From Psychrobacter sp. (GTDB lineage: Bacteria > Pseudomonadota > Gammaproteobacteria > Pseudomonadales > Moraxellaceae): a stretch of 5,897 bases of DNA. Positions 1 to 5,736 of the stretch are shown here, in pieces (position 1 is the first letter of the stretch; the number at the start of each line of letters is the position of its first letter). The stretch is from contig JARIAA010000041.1 in the NCBI GenBank assembly GCA_029264635.1, forward strand, positions 1 through 5,897, written 5' to 3'. The position numbers and the translations under genes were made by a program. Below the pieces are notes generated by a model, which had not been told where the DNA came from, ran no database searches, and saw nothing but the letters and a program-made list of their open reading frames with translations.

Positions 1-1295
1 GAGGAAAATAAGTCATTCATATCAATATGTTGACGTTTAATCAGGTAATAATCAATCACTAAGATACCAAAGAAGGGAGCGATGATGGCACCGATAGTAT
101 TGACAAAACCGACAATACCGATTTTACTGATAAATGATAACCACAATGCGCCAACGAAAAAGGCGATAACAGCAGTGATTAAGCCGCCCATACGAAAGTT
201 AATATGTTTGGGAAATAAGTTGGCCAAGTCATAAGCTTGCGGAATAAAGTTTGCAACCATATTAATACCGACGGTTGCGGCAAAAAAGGTTAGTGCTGCA
301 ACAATGGTCAAGGGTAGAGAATTTACTCGATCAACAATGTCCGATGGATTGGTCAATGCTTCGCCAAATATGACCAAGGTGCCAGCGGTAATGACCAAGG
401 CAATAAATGAGAAAAACACCATGTTAATGGGTAAGCCAAGCAAGTTACCCAAGCGCATATCGCGCTCACTACGTAAAAAACGCGAGAAGTCACCAAAATT
501 AATGACGACTGCGGCGAAGTAAGCAACCATCGTACCGACGATAGCAGTAAATGCCTGTATAGAGCTGCCACTGTACTCACTGCCACTAGCGAAGATAGAG
601 TTAATCGCAGGTAGCAGCTCAGAGCCTGATTGATACCATATCACCGCCATGAGAACGACCATCACGACATAAACTAAGGGACCTGCCCAATTCAAAAAGT
701 GCTTAATAGGTTCGATGCCTGCCCAAAACAGCAAAATTTGGAATACCCAAACGATGACAAAGGCAATCCAAGCGGTACTATTTAAGCCTAAGAAGGTAGC
801 GTCAGGGCTGCCGATAACAATAGCGAGCAAAATAGCGACTGCCGTTGAGGCAAAGTAGGTCTGCACCCCGTACCAAAAAATACCAATGATAGCGCGTAGA
901 ATGGCAGGTAAGTTGGCACCATTAATGCCCATGCTGGCACGTATCAATACGGGAAAAGGAATACCGTATTTCACACTAGGTTTACCAGTTAGGTTCACCA
1001 TCCACATGACAATAAAGCCTGAACATATAATGGCTGCCATGACCCACCAACCATTTAAACCATAGCTTAAAAATAAGGAGGCAGCAAGGGTATAGCCAAA
1101 TAGGCTTTGAATATCGTTAGACCAGACGTTAAATATCGCAAACCAGCCCCAATTACGCTGCTCAGGCTGTAGCGGGGCGAGATCTTCATTGTATAATCTT
1201 GAATTTTTGCGTTCTGGATTGAAGGTGTTGCAATCATAGAGCGCACGGTTGGCCTGATTACTGAGCCGACTTCCTTGCTCATTTGCAGTGGACAT
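1..1295 (-). CDS. NCS1-family nucleobase/ureide:cation symporter (C-terminus cut by window edge)
   Basis: Inner-membrane secondary transporter of the NCS1 family (uracil, allantoin, hydantoin, purine permeases). I read 431 codons from the ATG at 1295 to the left edge with no stop; family members are about 480-500 residues, so roughly the last two of twelve helices are missing. Visible family marks are the N-terminal LYNEDLAP (34-41), NVWSNDIQS (56-64), GKPSVKYGIPFPVLIRAS (104-121), WYGVQTY (141-147, the region that binds substrate in Mhp1), FGDFSR (267-272) and NFIPQAYDLANLFP (349-362). About ten hydrophobic segments are visible. The start is supported by AGGGAGA at 1307-1301, 5 nt upstream. 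It follows puuD in the same direction after a 146-nt gap holding its own candidate promoter. Substrate is inferred from context: allantoin, urate or another purine product is plausible, but uracil is not excluded. Confidence 0.9.
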   Translation of the reverse strand, partial: MSTANEQGSRLSNQANRALYDCNTFNPERKNSRLYNEDLAPLQPEQRNWGWFAIFNVWSNDIQSLFGYTLAASLFLSYGLNGWWVMAAIICSGFIVMWMVNLTGKPSVKYGIPFPVLIRASMGINGANLPAILRAIIGIFWYGVQTYFASTAVAILLAIVIGSPDATFLGLNSTAWIAFVIVWVFQILLFWAGIEPIKHFLNWAGPLVYVVMVVLMAVIWYQSGSELLPAINSIFASGSEYSGSSIQAFTAIVGTMVAYFAAVVINFGDFSRFLRSERDMRLGNLLGLPINMVFFSFIALVITAGTLVIFGEALTNPSDIVDRVNSLPLTIVAALTFFAATVGINMVANFIPQAYDLANLFPKHINFRMGGLITAVIAFFVGALWLSFISKIGIVGFVNTIGAIIAPFFGILVIDYYLIKRQHIDMNDLFS

Positions 1296-1333
1296 CCTTT
1301 TCTCCCTGTAGATTGGAATCAAGCGAAACCAAG

Positions 1334-1364
1334 ATTGTTAACATTTAACAATATCTATTGTTAA
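1334..1364. promoter_or_regulatory. Two overlapping AT-rich palindromes, candidate operator of the transporter
   Basis: ATTGTTAA-CAT-TTAACAAT (1334-1352, 8-bp perfect arms) overlaps TTAACAATA-TC-TATTGTTAA (1345-1364, 9-bp perfect arms). They share the middle arm, so three copies of the TTGTTAA element stand in alternating orientation. The outer two begin 23 bp apart, close to two helical turns. The array covers the start site expected for the transporter promoter and ends about 40 nt before its ATG, a typical place for a repressor. It is AT-rich with no T-run, so it is unlikely to be a terminator. The binding protein is unknown; the motif does not resemble the RutR box. Confidence 0.5.
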
Positions 1365-1365
1365 C

Positions 1366-1394
1366 ACTTTAAGGATGTCTAGGTCATTGGTCAA
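1366..1394 (-). promoter_or_regulatory. Candidate promoter of the NCS1 transporter gene
   Basis: On the minus strand TTGACC (1394-1389) is followed after 17 nt by TAAAGT (1371-1366), giving 5/6 and 4/6 matches to sigma70 boxes. The start site would fall near 1359, inside the palindromes at 1334-1364, about 64 nt before the ATG. The -35 hexamer is part of TTGACCA, which is one half of the RutR-type box seen complete at the uraD promoter; the second half is absent here. This is pattern matching only. Confidence 0.4.
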
Positions 1395-1441
1395 GGTAAT
1401 TGTTTGATTAGTGTTTATGCATCTGTATTTAAAATGCCCAT

Positions 1442-2773
1442 TTATAACCCTGACGCATAAGCGACAATTTGCTGGCGTTCTTCATCGGTTAATTGGGTGA
1501 GATTACCTAAAGGCATATAGCCACTTTGTACGGCGGTGATGATTTTAGCTTTGTGAGTTTTTAGATCTTCTGGGGTTTGGAGGATAATACCTGCAGGCGG
1601 TGCAGCGAAACCTTGCTGAGTCGGCTGTGCAGCATGGCAGGTACTACAGCGCGTATGTACGACAGCCATAATAGCAGTGTCTGCTGAGGCGGTTACTGGA
1701 ACTGCTGCAGTAACGCTTTCATCTGAGTCAGCATCAGTATTATTAGTAGCGGTAGGACTTGCTATTTCATTATTAATATCAGCTGTTGGTGGCGTACTGT
1801 CAGTGACTACAGGCACAGCCGCGACTGGAGCGCTAGCGGCAGGTAATGGCTCAATTGGCGCAGGACGCATCCAAACAATCAACAGCACCGTCAATAACGC
1901 TGGAATCCATAGAAACTTTGTTTGTATATTGCCCAGATGTTTTTGGTTAAAATAATGACGTACAAGAGCGGTGATAATACCGACGAATACCAATACCAGC
2001 CAGCCATGTGCATGAGAATACATCATTGGATAATGGTTACTAATCATGGTAAAGATGAGCGGTAGCGTAAAGTAGTTATTCATCAGTGAGCGGTTTTTGG
2101 CTTGTAGCGCCAAATCGGCGACTTCTTTACCAGGCTTTTCACCGCGCCTTACACAATCTACCAGCGCCCGCTGGGCTGGCATGATGCCAAAGAAGACGTT
2201 ACCTGCCATTACCGTACCTAAGATGGCACCGATATGAATAAATGAGGCGCGATCACTAAACAGCTGATACGAACCCCACGTCGCGATAATCAATAATATA
2301 AAGATAAGTGAGCTAAAGACAAAGGCGTTTTTACCTAAGTGACTGCGAACAATGACTTCATAAATAAAGTAGCTGCCGAATAAAAACAGCAAGCTTGTCG
2401 ATATCGCACCGATACTGCTACCAAAAGCGACTTTGCTTGGGTCAACGAGATAAGCCGTTGCATTGGCATAGTAGACAATCGAGAGCATGGCCATACCCGT
2501 CAGCCACGTCGTGTAAGCTTCCCATTTAAACCAGTGCAGGGTCTTTGGCATCTCCTCAGGTTCAAGCTTGTATTTAGCAATCTCATAAAAGCCGCCACCA
2601 TGTACTGCCCACAAGTCGCCTGAGATACCTTTATCGGACTTCCACTGCGGCGGTTTACGTAAACTCAGATCCAACCACACAAAATAAAAGGATGCGCCAA
2701 TCCATGCAATCCCAGCGATAACATGAAACCAGCGAAAAAATAATGCTACCCAATCGAGAAGATATGCGCCCAT
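1442..2773 (-). CDS. puuD: Urate hydroxylase (membrane urate oxidase) PuuD with C-terminal cytochrome c domain
   Basis: Oxidises urate to 5-hydroxyisourate. Unlike soluble uricase, this family is an integral membrane enzyme that delivers electrons to its own cytochrome c, and so to the respiratory chain, instead of making hydrogen peroxide. The 443 residues show about eight hydrophobic segments between residues 8 and 302. The N-terminus is family-typical (YLLDWVALFFRWFHVIAGIAWIGASF, broken here as YLLDWVALFF and HVIAGIAWIGASF). HGGGFYEIAKY lies at 58-68 and NHYPMMYSHAHGW at 246-258. A low-complexity Ala/Pro/Thr/Asp linker (about 304-365) leads to a class I cytochrome c domain with haem motif CSTCH (376-380) and probable axial Met420 (SGYMPLGN). 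A weak AGGA (2787-2784) lies 10 nt before the ATG. It sits 66 nt after uraH, which acts on its product. Confidence 0.95.
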   Translation of the reverse strand: MGAYLLDWVALFFRWFHVIAGIAWIGASFYFVWLDLSLRKPPQWKSDKGISGDLWAVHGGGFYEIAKYKLEPEEMPKTLHWFKWEAYTTWLTGMAMLSIVYYANATAYLVDPSKVAFGSSIGAISTSLLFLFGSYFIYEVIVRSHLGKNAFVFSSLIFILLIIATWGSYQLFSDRASFIHIGAILGTVMAGNVFFGIMPAQRALVDCVRRGEKPGKEVADLALQAKNRSLMNNYFTLPLIFTMISNHYPMMYSHAHGWLVLVFVGIITALVRHYFNQKHLGNIQTKFLWIPALLTVLLIVWMRPAPIEPLPAASAPVAAVPVVTDSTPPTADINNEIASPTATNNTDADSDESVTAAVPVTASADTAIMAVVHTRCSTCHAAQPTQQGFAAPPAGIILQTPEDLKTHKAKIITAVQSGYMPLGNLTQLTDEERQQIVAYASGL

Positions 2774-2808
2774 GTGGCAAGTGTCCTTTTGTCCAATGTT
2801 CTTTCATC

Positions 2809-2826
2809 CAGTGTATCTCTACACTG
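2809..2826 (-). other. Intercistronic RNA hairpin with GNRA-type tetraloop between uraH and puuD
   Basis: Read as mRNA (minus strand), CAGUGUA-GAGA-UACACUG forms a perfect 7-bp stem closed by a GAGA loop, which fits the GNRA class. It begins 13 nt after the uraH stop codon and ends 35 nt before the puuD start. No U-run follows, so it does not look like an intrinsic terminator. It may protect or process the transcript between the two cistrons; that role is an inference. Confidence 0.45.
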
Positions 2827-2839
2827 AAGTATAATAATT

Positions 2840-3208
2840 TTACGAGCCGCGATACGTGCTGTAGCCATGTGCGCTCAGTAAGAGCGGTACATGGTAGTGA
2901 CCGTTATCCCTTATCATAAAATCGATGACAACTTGCGGATAAAACGCTGTTAGGTTTTGAGCATCAAAATAAGCTTGAGTATCAAAGGTTAAGGTATAAC
3001 GACCCACATCTAAGTGATACTCAGCAATATCAATCGTTGGATCAAACGACCAGCTATCTGGTGTCACGCGTCCATCAGCGTTGGTGACGCCATTGGCTAA
3101 CAGCGACGCCTTGCCACTTGCGCTTACACGGTGTAGTATCACCGCTATCTTAGCGGCAGGTTTGCCAAGATGAGTATCTAAGATATGGGATGAGAGCGTA
3201 CCTGACAT
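2840..3208 (-). CDS. uraH: 5-hydroxyisourate hydrolase (transthyretin-like) UraH
   Basis: Cytoplasmic enzyme that opens 5-hydroxyisourate to give OHCU, the second step from urate to allantoin. The 122 residues match the usual length of bacterial transthyretin-related proteins and span one domain. N-terminal SSHILDTHLGKPA (6-18) carries the catalytic His8. Arg47 lies in NADGRVTPD, the HYHVPLLLS stretch (104-112) carries the second catalytic His106, and the protein ends in the diagnostic YRGS. I chose the ATG at 3208 over an upstream in-frame GTG at 3238: AAGGA lies 6 nt before it (TCCT at 3215-3218 on the plus strand), and the extra ten residues are absent from the family pattern. There is no signal peptide. 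It lies 43 nt after uraD and 66 nt before puuD in the same transcript. Confidence 0.95.
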   Translation of the reverse strand: MSGTLSSHILDTHLGKPAAKIAVILHRVSASGKASLLANGVTNADGRVTPDSWSFDPTIDIAEYHLDVGRYTLTFDTQAYFDAQNLTAFYPQVVIDFMIRDNGHYHVPLLLSAHGYSTYRGS

Positions 3209-3251
3209 AATAATTCCTTTTATATATTGAACCACCAAGGCGGCGTTTACA

Positions 3252-3773
3252 TTAAGCGGCGCCTAGCAGTTTTTGCAAGCGTAAACGCGTAATTTTATTT
3301 TGCTCAGCAGCAGCATAAGCGAGCTCAGTGGCGCGATCGTTTGGCAAACGTGCCAACAATAAGTCCAGCATTTGCTGCGCGCTCTTGCCCGTTGCAAATA
3401 CGATAAAAATAAAGCCAAACTTAGTAAGATACTCCTGATTGCCTTGCGCCAAAGCTGTAATCACTTCATCCTCAGCATTATTTGCGCCTGATTGCTCATG
3501 GGCGGCACTGTCTTGGGTATTACGATATTTTTCTTTCAGCGAGCCGACATTGCCGATTTGAGGATGACCATCAAATGCCTCAAGCAAATTAGCTTCACTC
3601 GTTTGAGCTTGCGCCCATATTTTATCGCTACGAGCCAGTAAAGTATCTATATCAGCAAAAGGACGCGCGTTTGCCAAATCATGCGCCCAGCGGGTACTCG
3701 TACAGCAAGTCAATAGGTGTGATATCGCATCATTTTGAGACAGCTCATTAAACTGCAGTAACGTTAAGGGCAC
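3252..3773 (-). CDS. uraD: OHCU decarboxylase UraD
   Basis: Converts 2-oxo-4-hydroxy-4-carboxy-5-ureidoimidazoline (OHCU) to (S)-allantoin, the last step of the uricolytic route. The 173 residues are normal for the single helical domain. Key marks are FDGHPQIG (67-74) with catalytic His70, EQSGA (93-97) with the conserved Glu93, GNQEYLTKFGFIFIVFATGKS (111-131, broken here as GNQEYLTKFGF plus IFIVFATGKS) and the C-terminal EQNKITRLRLQKLL with the Arg residues expected to bind substrate. The start is GTG at 3773, with AAGGA (3785-3781) 7 nt upstream; the ATG at 3781 is out of frame and stops after five codons. First gene of the uraD-uraH-puuD transcript, divergent from the RutR-like regulator. 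Confidence 0.95.
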   Translation of the reverse strand: MPLTLLQFNELSQNDAISHLLTCCTSTRWAHDLANARPFADIDTLLARSDKIWAQAQTSEANLLEAFDGHPQIGNVGSLKEKYRNTQDSAAHEQSGANNAEDEVITALAQGNQEYLTKFGFIFIVFATGKSAQQMLDLLLARLPNDRATELAYAAAEQNKITRLRLQKLLGAA

Positions 3774-3882
3774 GGTGACATCCTTGTCTGTTTGATTGAT
3801 AACAATATCGTCTGTTTAAAAATTTATACTAAACCTGTATTAGGATGGTATTACCTAAGTTGTACTCAGTCTGTTATTATCT

Positions 3883-3911
3883 ATTTTGCTTAAACCTGAC
3901 CATTTGGTCAA
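3883..3911 (-). promoter_or_regulatory. Candidate promoter of the uraD-uraH-puuD operon
   Basis: On the minus strand TTGACC (3911-3906) is separated by 17 nt from CAAAAT (3888-3883), matching sigma70 at 5/6 and 4/6. The expected start near 3877 leaves a leader of about 100 nt before the GTG of uraD. The -35 hexamer is embedded in the RutR-type operator, so a bound repressor would exclude polymerase. The spacing matches that of the candidate promoter upstream of the NCS1 transporter, which also begins TTGACC. Confidence 0.45.
3896..3911. promoter_or_regulatory. RutR-type operator in the divergent uraD/regulator promoter region
   Basis: CTGACCATTTGGTCAA has perfect 6-bp arms TGACCA/TGGTCA around a TT spacer (3897-3910). 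It fits the E. coli RutR consensus TTGACCAnnTGGTCAA at 13 of 14 defined positions, the only mismatch being the first base. It lies between two divergent genes, one of which encodes a RutR-like TetR protein. It overlaps the candidate -35 of uraD and the candidate promoter of the regulator. Inference: the neighbouring regulator binds here and controls both directions. Confidence 0.75.
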
Positions 3912-3923
3912 CTACTTTATACA
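3896..3923 (+). promoter_or_regulatory. Candidate promoter of the RutR-like regulator gene
   Basis: CTGACC (3896-3901) and TATACA (3918-3923) are spaced by 16 nt, matching sigma70 boxes at 4/6 and 5/6. The start would be near 3930, leaving about 88 nt of AT-rich leader before the first ATG. The operator covers the -35 and most of the spacer, as expected for autorepression. Weak -35, so the assignment is tentative. Confidence 0.35.
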
Positions 3924-4017
3924 AAATTTTTTTATTTGTTTTGCTACTTTGCATAAAAAGTAAGATTTTATTTGAATCATTCACGGTAATATGGCTCTTA
4001 TCTAACCACAATCTATA

Positions 4018-4695
4018 ATGGCTTTATTTATGACTCAACAGAACCAAACGAACACCTTATCTGCGCCTGAGACCCCCGCTCATCGTAGTCAACAAGATAT
4101 CCGTGCGCAAAATCAAGCGTTAATTCTAGCGGCAGCTGAAGAAGAGTTCGTCCTACAAAGCTATCGCGGTGCAACCATGCAAGGTATCGCTGATCGAGCA
4201 GGCCTGCCAAAAGCCAATATTCACTACTATTTTAAAAATAAAAAGAATTTGTACAAGGCGGTGTTACGCTCCATCATTGAAGAATGGAATGAGGGCTTAG
4301 TCACAATGACGGTCGATAGTGACCCAACAATCGTCATCGAGAATTTTGTACGCACCAAACTACATCAAGCATTTACCCGACCAAATCGGCATAAGTTATT
4401 TGCGCTTGAGGTCATCGGCGGGGCGCCGCATTTGCATGATTTTATGTCAACAACGATGCAAGAGTGGGCACTTGATAAAATAGAGGTTATGAAGACATGG
4501 CATGAGCAAGGCAAAATTGGTGTGACTGATCCCTTGCAACTGCTGATTTTGATTTGGGCAACGACGCAGCGGTATGCAGAATTTGAAACAGAAATCGTCG
4601 GCTTGATGGCAAAAGATGGTTATGATGAGCAAGATGAGGCGCGCGCCGCTGAGTTTTTAGTACCGTTCATCTTGCGTGGCTGCGGTCTTTATTGA
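4018..4695 (+). CDS. TetR-family transcriptional regulator, RutR-like
   Basis: DNA-binding repressor-type protein of 225 residues. The helix-turn-helix lies at about 53-75 (TMQGIADRAGLPKANIHYYF, then KNKKNLY). The C-terminal half resembles E. coli RutR, the uracil/thymine-responsive regulator: HKLFALEVIGGAPHLHDF (125-142), WHEQGKI-x-DPLQLLILIWATTQRYAEF (161-189, broken here), with the IWAxTQxYAxF core where RutR forms its ligand pocket. The 20-30 residue N-terminal tail is polar and probably disordered. It is divergent from the uricolytic operon, and a RutR-type box lies in the shared promoter. Ligand is unknown; urate, allantoin, uracil or a related base are candidates. No clear ribosome binding site precedes ATG 4018 or the in-frame ATG at 4030, so the exact start is uncertain. 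Confidence 0.9.
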   Translation: MALFMTQQNQTNTLSAPETPAHRSQQDIRAQNQALILAAAEEEFVLQSYRGATMQGIADRAGLPKANIHYYFKNKKNLYKAVLRSIIEEWNEGLVTMTVDSDPTIVIENFVRTKLHQAFTRPNRHKLFALEVIGGAPHLHDFMSTTMQEWALDKIEVMKTWHEQGKIGVTDPLQLLILIWATTQRYAEFETEIVGLMAKDGYDEQDEARAAEFLVPFILRGCGLY

Positions 4696-4946
4696 ATCTT
4701 CTAGCCAGCTTAAAACGAAAAAGAATAGGTCAAAAAATAGCGTTTTATGGGTCTAAATTTTCTCGTTTGCGCTGAATAAAGCTACTTTTGATGTCTTGTA
4801 AAATTTAACCCAACATCACTATGCGGTTAAAATTCAATCCTCTATCTGCCTTTTTGCTCATAAGAAACCGTCTTAACAATAATAGCCTGTGTAGGGCTTT
4901 ATCGTTGAGACGATGATTAAAAGACAGCAAAACCCTTTTTCTGATG
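4696..4946. other. Intergenic stretch after the regulator, no gene supported
   Basis: No recognisable protein in either strand. An inverted repeat TAAAACG (4711-4717)/CGTTTTA (4741-4747) has a 23-nt loop and no T-run, too weak to call a terminator. A 68-codon minus-strand reading frame at 4805-5011 has no good ribosome binding site and overlaps the NCS2 relic in another frame. The left end of that relic may fade into this stretch. Confidence 0.5.
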
Positions 4947-5171
4947 CTCTTCTTGTACGCTAAACTTGGCGCCCTAGTTCTTTGGCAACATTGTGTCAAA
5001 GGTGATGTCAACGATACCTGACATCTGAATCACGCCATTATTTTAGCTAAAAGTAGTGACAGGGAACGTGTTAAACGCCTTGGCAATTAATGAGTAAACC
5101 CCATCACTAGACGCTAATAGGCATCATACCAGTGTTATGGACAGCAGTACCATTACTGGTATCAATGGCAC
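4947..5171 (-). pseudogene. Decayed NCS2-family xanthine/urate/uracil permease fragment
   Basis: One minus-strand frame reads VPLIPVMVLLSITLV-stop-CLLASSDGVYSLIAKAF, then NTFPVTTFS-stop-NNGVIQMSGI, then MLPKN-stop-GAKF. The core (5108-5013) matches the NCS2 pattern DGLxSLIAxxFNTFPxTTFSQNNGVIQMTGV around helix 8, including the family signature QNNGVIQ. The Gln of that signature is now a TAA stop (5045-5043), one C-to-T change from CAA. Other stops lie at 5126-5124 and 4976-4974. About 25 residues seem lost between SITLV and ASSDG, where intact members carry the ETTGD-type stretch, and more after SGI. The rest of the usual 430-500 residue protein cannot be found. Substrate specificity cannot be deduced. 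Its position next to the urate genes suggests a former purine permease of this locus. Confidence 0.75.
5126..5162. repeat. Nested inverted repeat inside the permease relic
   Basis: ATACCAGT (5126-5133) pairs perfectly with ACTGGTAT (5155-5162), and inside it ATGG (5137-5140) pairs with CCAT (5150-5153), leaving a 9-nt loop and a small asymmetric bulge. The 37-bp element lies where the relic has lost sequence relative to intact permeases. It could be a hairpin formed at a deletion, a repetitive extragenic element, or chance; no flanking direct repeats were seen. Confidence 0.4.
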
Positions 5172-5548
5172 ATATAGGCTAGTTGTTGACATTCAGCGTA
5201 GATCATAACTGCTATAGATTGCTCAAAAATAAGACGCCAAGAATAACTTTCTCTAAGATTGCTTACCAAAACATTTACCGTCAATACGACTCCTACGACA
5301 TTCAAGCTCTTATCTTTTGCACGTTGTCTCTGCTTATTAATTTTTGTCCATAAAACTCTACTTTCCAATAACGACTTGTCATTACTCATAAAAATACCTA
5401 AAAATCAATGACTTAGTCAGACATCTGTCAATTCTCAAGGACTGCTCAACACCACTCTTCAATGCATAAGACTATTTTGTCTATCGATATTTATTAGTCA
5501 TCAATCACTAAACCTTCTAGATTTGCCAAAAATATTTTTAATACATGA
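5172..5548. other. Intergenic stretch, no gene supported
   Basis: A 75-codon minus-strand frame (5389-5162, starting MSNDKSLLES) has a hydrophobic middle (LNVVGVVLTVNVLV) but no recognised family, no clear ribosome binding site, and ends within the relic in a different frame. It may be a small unknown gene or a further decayed piece. TTGACA at 5431-5426 (minus) could be a remnant -35 but lacks a good -10 partner. No RNA gene, repeat family or insertion-sequence end was seen. Confidence 0.45.
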
Positions 5549-5577
5549 TTGCCAAATTGTAAATACTTAGTTATTAT
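5549..5577 (+). promoter_or_regulatory. Promoter of the TonB-dependent receptor gene
   Basis: TTGCCA (5549-5554), a 17-nt spacer and TATTAT (5572-5577) match sigma70 boxes at 5/6 each with ideal spacing. Transcription would begin near 5584, leaving a leader of about 150 nt. The Fur box begins roughly 11 nt downstream of this start. Confidence 0.6.
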
Positions 5578-5594
5578 GCCTCTCATTATTTAAA

Positions 5595-5609
5595 TGCTAA
5601 TCATTATCA
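5595..5609 (+). promoter_or_regulatory. Fur box upstream of the TonB-dependent receptor
   Basis: TGCTAATCATTATCA matches the 7-1-7 Fur consensus TGATAATCATTATCA at 14 of 15 positions; the only mismatch is C at the third base. Extended to the classic 19-mer (5590-5608) it scores 15 of 19. It lies just after the predicted start site, where bound Fur-Fe(II) would block transcription when iron is plentiful. This supports an iron-related role for the receptor. Confidence 0.8.
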
Positions 5610-5669
5610 TTAACATTTTTGATTACGTATGGAATTTGAACAGTCTTAAAATTTTTTGAGGAAAAACCG

Positions 5670-5708
5670 TTGAAAGACGGCCTTTACAAGTGGATTTTGA
5701 AACTCTAA
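5670..5708 (+). other. Possible 12-codon leader ORF in the receptor mRNA leader
   Basis: TTG at 5670 is preceded by GAGG (5658-5661) at 8-nt spacing and opens a 12-codon frame, MKDGLYKWILKL if TTG is read as Met, ending in TAA at 5706-5708, 28 nt before the receptor ATG. Its ribosome site is stronger than that of the receptor itself. The start region sits in a small CCGT/ACGG stem (5667-5680). It is short enough to arise by chance. Confidence 0.25.
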
Positions 5709-5736
5709 TACTAATAGTCATCAAAGCGAGTGTGTT

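Noticed and set aside
353..586. 77-codon minus-strand and 72-codon plus-strand frames within the transporter
   Set aside because: Both are shadows of the open NCS1 reading frame, which carries clear family motifs throughout.
1677..1955. 92-codon plus-strand frame rich in Ala, Ser, Thr and Val
   Set aside because: It is antisense to the low-complexity linker and haem-domain junction of puuD; its composition mirrors the repetitive codons there and it has no independent support.
3209..3238. Upstream GTG start adding ten residues to UraH
   Set aside because: The ATG at 3208 has AAGGA at 6-nt spacing and fits the family N-terminus; the extra residues read through that ribosome site.
4711..4747. 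TAAAACG/CGTTTTA inverted repeat as terminator of the regulator gene
   Set aside because: The stem is short and AT-rich, the loop is 23 nt, and no T-run follows.
4805..5011. 68-codon minus-strand frame as a real gene
   Set aside because: No recognised family and no good ribosome site; it overlaps the NCS2 relic in a different frame.
5137..5160. Integron attC or insertion-sequence end at the nested inverted repeat
   Set aside because: No core-site motif, no transposase or integrase remnant, and no flanking target duplication were visible.
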